Shown piece by piece: positions 24,201-35,600 of a stretch of DNA of 64,000 nucleotides; the stretch's first letter is position 1, and the number at the start of each line of letters is the position of its first letter. Position numbers and translations under genes: made by a program. Where the stretch lies: contig JABAKD010000002.1 in the NCBI GenBank assembly GCA_012845835.1, positions 4,232,001 through 4,296,000 of the forward strand. Direction: 5' to 3'. The stretch is from Undaria pinnatifida (taxonomy: Eukaryota; Sar; Phaeophyceae; Laminariales; Alariaceae). The notes under the pieces are model-generated. The model had not been told where the DNA came from. It did not search any database and saw only the letters and a list, made by a program, of their open reading frames with translations.

Positions 24201-27200
24201 AGCTTTTTCCCACCAAATGGCGAGACAGCAATGTGTTCGAGAGCATTTCTACTTCGAGGCATATCTTATCCTTTCCCCGACTTACCGCCGGGGTATGACC
24301 CCTATTCTCCAGCCCCTCTTGTCTAATCTGGCTGCTCCCTGGCTCGGTCAACCTCGACAGGAACAGCAGCTCCTCTGCGTCCCGTCACCCCAACATTACG
24401 CGTGGCATCCTCACCAAAAATCGTCTCTCTTGCTGCTGTCGTATCTCCTCCCGGTCCGCCTCCGGCGGTAGCAGCAGCGGGAGAATAAATTTCTCGTGCA
24501 GCAGTAAATGCAGCCCCTCGTGGGCCTTTACAGAGGCACTATCTTCAGCGCTGTTCCCCCTTACAGCAGCGCTGCCCTCAGCGCCGTTGGACTCCCACGG
24601 AACGTTTTTCTCCAAGAGATCGGCCATCATTTTTCTTATGTCGTGCATCATCGATGCCTACCTCTGCTCTATCATCAACTGAGGCTCAGCCTTCAGCTGC
24701 TGAATCCCACCCGTGGAGTCTGTCTTCTGTGCAGAGATAATTTGCTCGCGGTACCGGATCCGTTACTTTCACGAACACTCAAGAACGCACTAGTGTGCTC
24801 GTAGAGTCCAAGCCCGGATGCCCTGACTGGCTCGCGTTCTGACGAGTGTTCTTATTTTTTTTGTATTAGAAATCAGAGAGCAGAAAAGTAGCAGATACTG
24901 GAGTGCTAGAACCTTCCTCCCTGATAGGAAGAAGTGCATTAAAACGCCTGCTAATATATACGCAACCCTTTACCATTTCTGTAACCGTCTTGCTGTGACG
25001 ATGCAAACTCACAATCGAGCTAAGAGGACGAGAGTTTCACGTCCGATGCAACTACCAAACACACATGATCTGACCTCATACCAGGTACACGAGGCGCACA
25101 GCAGTAGCAAATACATTATCTCACGTTTCGTCACGTTTGCTGTCATGTTTTGCTTCGTTAGGAACGGCCTTCATACTTATCACTGGACAGGCTATGCATT
25201 CTCCCATCTCGACTTGCGACGCACCGGGGATATCAACTTGACCTCCGTCAAGAGGAAGAACCTTGTATCATCCATAGAAATGACATCGCCCGCTTCGTGA
25301 GATGCTTGTAAATGTCAGGTATATCTCAACTTGTTTGTGGCACAACAAAAAAAATCTCAAGTATTTAAACGTCACCGCTCGGGGAATTTAAATTTCAAGT
25401 CACCGATTGGTGACTTTTCTTAAAACCCCAACCCATGTGCGATTCACAGTTGTAACCCCTGTACTATCAGACCCGTTATCTAGTGGCTTGGGTCAAACTA
25501 GCCTGCAGCTGGTGGACACCGTAGTGTGCTCCCAACCTCTAGACTAAAAACCATTATTGTGACGTCGTCGTTTGCTGCAATGCTCAACTCAAATGCGAAG
25601 GGGTCGCATGGCGCGGGGTTTTTCAGCAGTGATATAAAGAAGCGTCGCAACAAGAAGCCGAGGAGCCCACGTTAATCAACGCAGATGTCTTAATTCTCCG
25701 CGGTACTTCTCGAATTTTCACCAATACTACTAGGCAGAGTCTAGTTAGCCTCGCTATCCGCAGATGCTTCAATACGTTTTTCTGCATGGTGTTCGGTTGG
25801 CTTCGGTGCGGGACCCGTGCTGCGATTGAGGCAACATATTTTATGGCTAAACCAACTGCTTTCGGACGGGCCTCTTAAACCGAAGAGGTCCCCTACATGG
25901 TTGGAATGCCATCTGTGGTTCTGAATCATCCCACGGTAGGGGTTGCACTTTCTGCGCCAAAAAGTCCCTGGACGATTGAGTTCCTCATGTGAGGAACTGC
26001 CGGTCAACGAAGTAATTTCACGAGTACATTATAGTTTTGGACTAAGACATAGAAGCTTGGTCGGGTTTTGCGAACGAATGCCTTCGAAGTTATTTTTTGG
26101 GTGAGATATTGAGTTCTTCATATGAGCAGCTCGGGGACTTTTGGGTGCAACCCCTACCGTGGGATGACTCTTCTGTCGACAAGCCCATCCCACGGTACAG
26201 GTGCAGCAGAAAGTCCCTGAGTTCATCACATGGGGAACTCAATATCTCACCCGAAAAAATGACTTAGAAGGCATTCGTTCGCACAACCTGACCAAGCTTC
26301 TATGCCTTAGTCCTAAAACATGTTGTACTCGTGAAATTGCTTTACTAGCAGGTAGCCCCTCACACGAGGAGCTCAATTGGCCATGGACGTTTTAGCGCAA
26401 AAATTGCAACCCTTGACTGTGAGATTACTCCGACATGCATCTACATATTTTGTTATAGGCATCTGGACCGTGGGAACGGTCGTCGAGTTGAACTTCCTTT
26501 TGGGCCTCACGGTCAGCTTTGGGCGACAAAACAAAACCCTCTGGGGAGGAGCCCTCGACAACGTCAGTGCTGCCGCTCTCGTATTATGCGTGGCCACGTC
26601 CTCTTGTAGACCCATTGGAATCACCACGTATCTAACGACAAAATGAATCATGTGTGGGTGCCGATCATTGCATTAATTCATGAAACCCCAAGCATCGTTG
26701 CTGCTACCGTGTATCTTGTGGAAAGGTGTAGTAGACAAAGCGACGCAATCCGTATACGTATTATGCTGAATACAGTATTTGACAACGCAGAAGTAGGCAA
26801 CAAAGGTTATTACGTAGCAGAACCGTGATTCATTTTTAGAAGCTGCTGCGTGTACACTTTGCTGTTTCTTCGCTTCAACTTTTCAAGTGTGGGCCCGAAC
26901 GTAATGTTCAGTAGCCATTGCACACACTTTTCTTCACCCATCCCACCACTTACCAATAGAGTGTACTATTGAAACGCGACCCGTTAATTGAATCGTTGCG
27001 ATGTGTCCGCCCAATTGCCGGGCGAGATCCACAGGCCTTTGTTGATCTGTAGCGTGTGACACCAACATCTCCTTCTGCCGTAGGATAGATCCTCTCAACA
27101 CAACGCGCGCGCACAGTCCCTCCGTTTTAGGATATTTTCTGTTGCAAACGCTTGCGGTGTGTTCGGGCCATTCACATGCAGGTGCTATTGACGTATTCAA

Positions 27201-30200
27201 ATCAGACGTACGAATCGTCGGCAATGCTTGGTTCGAGAGCAACTGGGTCAGCCACAGTGGAGGTAAGGACTCGTTGGTCTGAAGTGTACTGTACAGGATA
27301 CTTGAGACATGTGCTACGTTACGGAAATCACTGCGTGGATATTTGATGCTTGTTTGCCGATCGAAGTGAGGGACCACCAAGTATCGCTGGGATACCAGTT
27401 TTGCTCTGCAAGAAAGCTGTTTGTATTCTGCAATGCCGCGATATGTTGACCATCGGGTTGGAGTCTCCTTTTTGTTTCAAGTAATATGTTAGGCGTCGTG
27501 CTGACCTCCTCAATATAAAAAATAAAACCCCTCAGCCACCCCTACCATACTATGACTACAGTGCCCAACGGCGAACCCATATCGGGTTTTTTTCGGTTTG
27601 GGGTAAATGGAGTTTCTCGATGACAACATCTCTAGTTCACGAGCGGTTCACTTGTTGTCTAGGTTGCCCACTGCATTCGACATGTTTTATTCTCAAGCGC
27701 ACAAACCAAATGAATATCATCTGTTATATCACGGCCAGAAAGTGTCTATCTACAAGGGGGAAAATGGCTTAGTTCCTGCTTGAAAAATACCAAATTGCGA
27801 ACTCAAGCACGAGACCTCAACAATCCATCAACGAGAGCCTCTCGGCGCTATCAATCGAAACAACATGTACGTTTTTATTATCGTAAAACACTATTAATGC
27901 GTGTTGACCGAGTAGATACACTTTGAAAATGTGGACGATAGTACGTGATCCCTAGATAGGGAATAAGGTTTCGGCGCATGCATGAATATCTCAGACCGGC
28001 GGGGTTCTTCGCCCCAGCAGATCGCTGGAATGCAGTTGGTCCCTTTCTATACAATTGGTGGAATTCCAACATAGGCCACCATGAAGTTGTTCATCTGCCA
28101 CCATTTTCAATTTATCTCAAGGTGAAGCATGCGTGGGTACGACATATAGGTCTTCACGTGACCTCTCCGGGAGATTGCCCCCCCCCCCCCCACCGTCGCT
28201 TTGTCTGGAAACGCTAACATATTCAGTACAGTTGACACTTGCTACCCTAGTGGTCGGACCTAAACGACTAGAATGGTTGATAGGGCGATGAAACCGATGA
28301 TCCGCCCATGTTGCCTGCAGCCCCAGTACACCGAGCTATTGTGTTTATCCAGGCGCATACAGTTGGCTGTAGAAGCACGCGAATACAGCCTTCATGGTAG
28401 CAGGTAACTGGCTACAGGTTTGGGAACGCTTCGCATGTGTGAGCAGCCTAACATACAGTTGTAACCTCCTTATCGAACGACGCGTCCAAAAGCAAAAACG
28501 CACCACTTGTTGTGGCATAACTTTGCGCGATCACGGTGTGTGTGACGGACAATACTATATATTGCACCTTAATATATTGCACCTTAGTTGCGAAGGGAGT
28601 CGCCGACCTATATCCTTAATGAGGACACACAACCTGTAACACGCGCGATCGGAGTATCACACACAGCTTGCAAAGACGAGTTCCGACAAAATATTCGATC
28701 TCACAGCTGGAGTGTATTTTTATTTTTTATTATATGTTGAACCTGGTGACAACTGGAAACTCTCACGTGAATGTCTCGATTGCATCTCTCTTGCACCCTG
28801 GCGCATGATGATGACAACCAGTGAGGGACGACGTACGATTTTCTAAAGTATTGAACAATACACGTTCTGTTTTCCAACGCCTACTACTGCAGGTGCCTTC
28901 CGGGTTAACCACGGGACGGCACACGTCGGCAAAAACGCATCCTTTTGCAACAACTGGGCTGGAGACTTCGGAGGTGAAACTTGATTCATTCAAGAACGAA
29001 GCATGTCTCGAACTTCAGAAGTATTGGAAGAGAGGGGAGTCTGGGACAAGACGATTTTGGGGTTGAGTAAAGGTTTTGATTTCCGTGTGGGAACCCGTGC
29101 GCAAGGCGAGGACCTCGGCGCCTGGGTTCACCGCTGTCAAGATTGGGCGCATGTTCCCCGTTAAAGACGAAAGGTACCGATACGGATATACTCAGAATAT
29201 TTCTATCGCATGACGGGGTGCAAACGATTCACGCTACAGTAAGTCGGTCTTGGTGGATGCCAGCATCCGGTTATCGTGACCTACTTCTACAGGTACAAAA
29301 ACATAAACACCGACCAGGCTGGTACGTGAGGAGGTGGTATTCTTCTTCGCATTTATTTTCCTGGCAAACTTTGCTCAGACACTGGCGACCGCATGTTATT
29401 GCGGCTCCAAAGGCACCCCCTTGGAATCATGCCTCCCGCGATGTTGCTTTTCCAACCTCGACCGATTACGAAAGCCTGACGTTTCGAAGAGTAGCTGGCG
29501 GCGGCAAGCATGTGCACAGTCTCATGAATATGGGCAAGCATTACGAACACAGTGTGTATCAAAAAACGCATCGCCAGGTGGAGATGACCGCTATTCTTTA
29601 CAAGGATCAGCATAGATATACGTCTGCCTGCTGTGTCTCGTGCCAAATTGTTGGGAACGTTCCTCAGGCGCACATATTCATGCTCGCTCTTAGATGCGTG
29701 TCAAACGCGTGGCAGTTTTTTTGGAAGGTTTTGGAATTGATGCCGGTGCCAGTTGAAATACGGGACCCCCTCTAATACGTTCTCTACTCCTTCCTCAATT
29801 ATCCTGTTGCATGTACGAGCAGGGGCAATTTCAGTGACCCCGGCGAAGCTTTCACTCGACGGAAAGGCCTACTTTTTCAATAATTCCGCCAACAGTACTG
29901 AACACGGTGGAGGTGAGGACCTCGGCGTGTCCCAGAGCACAGTCTCGATTGTCGGTGTGGGCGTTGAGATTGACATCGTCAGTGAATGTAGTTCGCAGAT
30001 GAAAATGTATATAACCGTTTCTTGACCAGCCTACTGCGCCTACCCAACGGCCGTGTGTCTCACCAACGAGGTTGAATACAGTGTATGTAGTTCGGAGGAG
30101 TTCATACTGCAACATATGGGGGACGAATCTACCGCTTCCCCGAGGATAGTTCCCCTCACCAACCGCTTTTTCACGAAGCCGAAGCGGGAGACCGTACACG

Positions 30201-32600
30201 TCCGCATTACGCACAACATGGCTGCCAACAAGGTCCCGTTATTGTATCAGTGTTTCGAATAGCAAATGTAAGGACAAGCCATTACCCAAACGATGCACGG
30301 CAACAAAAAACTATCGGCGTCTGTTCGCGGGAGATGAACGAATTTCTCACTTTTGTTGCTGATCAAGACCTAACTTTGCGATGGTATCAGAACACATTTT
30401 TCTTCTCAATAGATATGAACGCCTGCTGTCACCCTCTTTCGTTCTTAGAGTCTGTCCTGTCTCCTTGCTGGTACCTGTTTACCAAGCAATTTAAAGTCTG
30501 CCGTGTGGTTAATCGATGTATCGCCAAAACTCACTCAAGAAGCAGCGTCTTCGATATTAACGCCTCCGACAACGCGCGCATTATATCATTAACGGCAGGC
30601 GCCCTTATTGCTTTCAACTCCAACGTATCCATCGGGGGCAACGCATTATTCGTTGAAAACACTGCTCTGCTGGGAGGTAAGAAAGTACAGTAGGGGTCCC
30701 TCTATAGGACATGCAGTCCCTCTATAGGACCTGCAGAATACTTTCCGGTTGCCTGCTAGGACGTCTGCGCCATACGTATATATCTCGGCACTGATAGGAA
30801 CAACCGGTAGTGGCGGTATACGGAGTAGTGGCTGTTACCGCAATAGCGCTGGTGAGCCGGCTATTTTAGCACCTACCTGGACAACAGTTGAAAACACTGA
30901 TCTGCGGGGAGGTAAGAAGGTACGGTAGGGGTCCCTCTATAGGACATGCAGTCCCTCGATAGGACCTGCAGAATACGTCCCGGTTGCCTGCTGCTACGAC
31001 GTCTGCGCCGCATATCTTGGCACAGATAGGAACAACCGGTGGTGGCGGTATACGAAGTAGTGGCTGTTACCGCAATAGCGCTGGTGAGCCGGCTATAATA
31101 GCACCTACCTGGACAACAGAGAGACAGCCAGAGTGATCGACAGACCGTTTATCCACCTAATCTCCGTCTACCTGGGTCTTGGCGCAATCTGCGACAAGGA
31201 GCACACCAACGTTTTCCCGGGGTTGTTTGCCTGAGGAGCGTTTTGCTTCAACGAGCACCTGATTGTGGGTAAAACAATAGTAGCGACCCGAAAAATACAT
31301 TATGTGGCCCAAGTACGCAACGAGGAATTATAACAAGCATCGACATCAATTGACAATGGTATGGCGTAGCTCGTCGGTCAAAGCGCCGATTTAGTCAGGC
31401 CAAGCGAATTGACAAAACCGTGCTACCCTTATCGGAGCATATACGACATATTAATATCCACAGAATGTATTTTTCATGAAACTTTGGTCCTTCTCTGAGT
31501 CCGGTTGAGTAAAGCCGGGTACCAGCTTTAGTGGTGGCTGTCAAATTCCGCAGCCAATGTTCTTGAGGAAAGATCAACCAGCAATGGCAGTGTGCGGAGT
31601 AGTGCCGGTTACCACTACACTGCCAGTATATGCCGCTGGCACATACCGGTGCTATAGGGAGCCAATTATTGTACTCGAGAACCAGTAGGAACTCTTAGAT
31701 GCTTGTTCACAGTACAAATATGGGCGAGCGAGGGGGGGGGGGGGGGGGGGGGGGGAGCAACCGTGATCATGGGATGCGTAGACGTGCATTTAAGGTCACG
31801 CCCCACGAGGAAGTTAGTTAGAATAGCGAGAGAAGGGAGAGAAAATACATAGACGGGAAAAGGAAAACATCAATGGCCGCCGAAGCAGAGCTGGTAATAA
31901 GCACCAAAAACAAATGCTAACTTATGGTGTGTATTTCTCTTCGTGATATCCCAAACAAGCGCCATATATCTAATTATATCGCTTTCGTGACAGCAAAGGG
32001 CATGGGTTAACTGGTAGTGGCGCTTGTTCACGAATCATGACATACAAAACACTCAATGAGAATGAAGAAAACAACGAAGCCACTTTTCGTGAAAAAAAAC
32101 GCGAGTAGAAACAAAATGCGTGGGACACAACGCCTGCTCCGAAAAGTTTTCCACTTTCTTTTGTTCGGGTGAGTCTTCGTCTTTAATAATCTGTTAGTGT
32201 ATAGGCGGTGAATCCATTGTCGCTTCGGTGGGCTACCGATCGATCACACACGACCAACAATTATGGTAACCATTGGTTCGCCTTTCGTATTAATTCGGTT
32301 GGGTCGTTCCTCGGGGCTATCTGTGCTGCGTCTGCAACGCCATGGGCATGGTTACCGAATGGCATTCGGCGTGGACGGCCAACACGGGCTACAAAGGTGG
32401 AGGTGAGGATGGCTAGATTTTTTGTTGTTGTCTGTTGATGTTGTTGTTTTCGTTGTTGTTGTTGTTGTTGTTGTTGTTGTTGCTGTTGCTTTTGTTGTTG
32501 TTGTTGCTGTTGTTGTTGTTGTTGTTGTTGGCTGATAGTTGTTGTTGGCTGGCTGTTGTTGTTGTCGTTGTTGTCATTGTTGCTGTTGTTGTTGTTGTGG

Positions 32601-32665
<65 letters not shown>

Positions 32666-35600
32666 GCTGTTGTTGCTGCTGTTGTTGCTGCTGTTGTTGT
32701 CGTTTTTGTTGTTCCCTGTGGTTGGCTATTGTTGCTGATGCCGTTGATGTTGGCTTCTGTTTTTTAATTACAGCTGAAGTAAATGATATTGATGATGCTG
32801 TACGTGGTTGCGGATGCTGAAAATGGTTAGTATTCAGGACATCAGCGCTCATACTGCATACGCTCGGAAGGTATTCGTAACCAAAACAAATAAATACGCC
32901 GGTCCCCGGTTTTGTACAAAAACTATCGTTTTTGCAGGAGCAGTGTTCTCAGTTGACGAAACGGAGGTGACCATAGGCGGCTCCGCTTCTTTTTTATACA
33001 ACGTGGCCTACTCAAACGGAGGTGAGCAATTCCAAATATTTAGTCACGTTGGCCATGCGTTTCCCATAGTTGCGGCAGGCAAAGACCCCAATACACGCAA
33101 TCTAACACGCCCACTGCATACAGGTCTGATTCAAAAGTGCTGTAGAGCCGGAGGGGAGAGATGTGATACATAACGTTCGGGTTGCATAGATACGTAGATT
33201 GCGGCAGAAGTGTTGTTGGGTTACTCTATACACACTCAAAACTATCCCACGGGAGGGGTGCAGCAGATTACAAGAATTTTTGGAGCTCCTAACATGAGGA
33301 AGGAGCCGAATTATCTATCCCGAAACATGGTTCGAAGGCAATTATTTTGCGCAATCCCATCAAAGCTTCTATTCCCCATCCCTAAACCAAAGTGTGCTCG
33401 TGAAAAAATTAGGCTGACCGTTAGGTCCTCACTTGAGGAGCCCAACCGGGGACAGGTACGTTAGTTAAACCAAACGTCCAACCCCTGCCGTGGCATGCCT
33501 CCACAATCGCTCGGCGTTTGTACGGTGATCGTTTTCGGGCAAACCGATGTCGAGAAAGCCAGTTGATAACCTTGTCGCAGTCGTTTGTGATATGCTTTCG
33601 AGACACGGCGACGTAGATGTGAACGGTGAGCGTAGAGGTCGAACACAACTAGAATTCATATGTACTCTTGTCAACAGTCAGCAATCCCCCGTGAGGCTTG
33701 CGTTGGCTGTCGGGGACGCGGTCGGTATTCCAAACAACCCGAACGCGCCCCGTCCAATGCGCGATTGAGAGAACCTGCATATTGCTGAACGGATACCATC
33801 AGTTCACAGAGCATCTGTTTTCAATGACCCAGGCTACATTAGGGGGGTCCCTTTTTGGGCCTTAAATTTCACTGGCTAGGGGTCACTCGCGCGAGTAACC
33901 CCTTTGTTCTTGTGCGATCTTACGTTTTCTTCATGATATATATTGATGAAATCAATCCGCAATGCAATGGTAATCTAAGATGCTCCGAAAAAACTGTTCA
34001 AACCATTTTCATCCGTGAGGTACAGCGTCACTCGTGCGACTGCCTCAAACACACCAGTGAAATCGGGGGTACCCCCCCTACCGTAGCCTTGGTCCAATGT
34101 CAGTTCGTGCATAGATGTGCCAGGAAGTTGTCTGGATGTCTTTAGCGGTGCCTGTTCACGACACACAGCCTGAACCTATAGTCACGTCGCGCAGTTACCC
34201 GACATTTAGGGCCAATACTATATTCAACACGACAAATGGGGGGGGGGCATCGTCTCCTCAACTATCGATGTTTAGACAACGTACGTCAATACGGTCTGTG
34301 TTGAGTCGAGAACGTTATTGTTAGCCGCGAGGTACCCCCCTAAAAAGGAAGCTTGACATTACAAACAAATAGGGTAGGCACTCGACAGAGATGTCTTGAG
34401 CCACCACGATAATGGTAACAAACCATGGCTCCCCGACTTTGGTCTCCGCCGACGTGTGGTTGTGAAACGATAAGCGTAACAACGCAGACCAGTCGTAGCC
34501 CCTTGTAGTTCTCCGGCACTTTGGCCAACACTTTCGTCCATCATAGCTAGAAAGGAACGGTGACCCGATGTTTCGATGAAGTTCACCGAATAGCACCGTG
34601 GCCAAACTTTGTAAATTCGCGATCTACGACGTTCGAGAAATCAGAACGAACACATTATTGTGTGTTTTCGTGTTCATGAGCGAACCGAGGATGTTAATTC
34701 CGGCGCTCTCGCCTGTAGACGTTTAAAGTTCTCCGATCAAGCTGCTTGTCATGGTTTGTCAGTGAGTTACAACTAGGATCACCGTCTAGGGGCAAGTTGG
34801 CATGTTTTTCAATGTTGCGTATTCTCTCTCATACTGGGAGATCCCTTGTCAGATTCGATGCAGGATGGACACAATAATCATTGTACAATCACTAAGACCA
34901 GTGACCTTAATAGGCTATGGCCTTTAAATATTGTCGTCCAAAATTCGTCTAATATTCCCCGGCGTTCGTTTGATACACACCGCCACAAACACGCGGTGTG
35001 GATATCTCCGGTTTATTGATGCAATTAATATATTGGTCGTCAACGCGCAGGAGCTATTCGAGTGCAAAACAGTTCTGCGCTCGGCATCGATGGGGACCCC
35101 GTTTTCAGCTCGAATTCAGCTAGCGCTGGAGGTGAGCATCCGAACGCGTCTTTGGAATCCATTGCCACACCGTGACCAAGGCAAACATAGAGAGCTCCCT
35201 GTTAAAGTCGACAATAACATTCTTTCCACATCCTTTTTAAGCCATTCATCTGCATGTCTACTGACCCAACTTGACTATAGCCTTGTTCGGGTGTGCCGTC
35301 TGGGTAGGCACGACCATGCAATCTCCGTTTGTCGCGCTTCAGCATATAAAACGTATCTGTTTCATATCAGCGGTACAAATCGTCTCGAGCGAGTGGCCTG
35401 AACGACGTAGGGGAACGGAGGCTTCAAGCTATAGTACCCCGGTGGCCTTGGTCACTTCACGTATCATTTTTGAAATATATTTTTGTGTGAGCTCGATGTT
35501 TAGGGCATACCGGTAGCTGGTTTTTATAGTCATGTAGAACATGGCGCGAAGAGTATTGTATATAAAAACTATACTCGATTCCGTTACGATGTGCCCGTAA

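Larger units (their letters stand above)
19783..25013 (-). mobile_element. Decayed Ty1/copia LTR retrotransposon
   Basis: Related LTRs lie at both ends. On the minus strand the order is gag, zinc knuckle, protease, integrase C-terminus, reverse transcriptase and RNase H, the copia order. All frames are broken by stops and shifts, the LTRs have diverged, and a MITE-A has inserted at 22760-23005. It sits in intron 8, antisense to the large gene. The element is old and not autonomous. Confidence 0.9.

Noticed and set aside
29143-29775. 210-codon frame in intron 10
   Set aside because: Codon content and composition are not like the exons, there is no known motif, and it overlaps the acceptor side of exon 11 in another context.
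32435-32852. Poly-Leu, poly-Val, poly-Cys and poly-Gln frames
   Set aside because: They arise from the TTG/CAA microsatellite.
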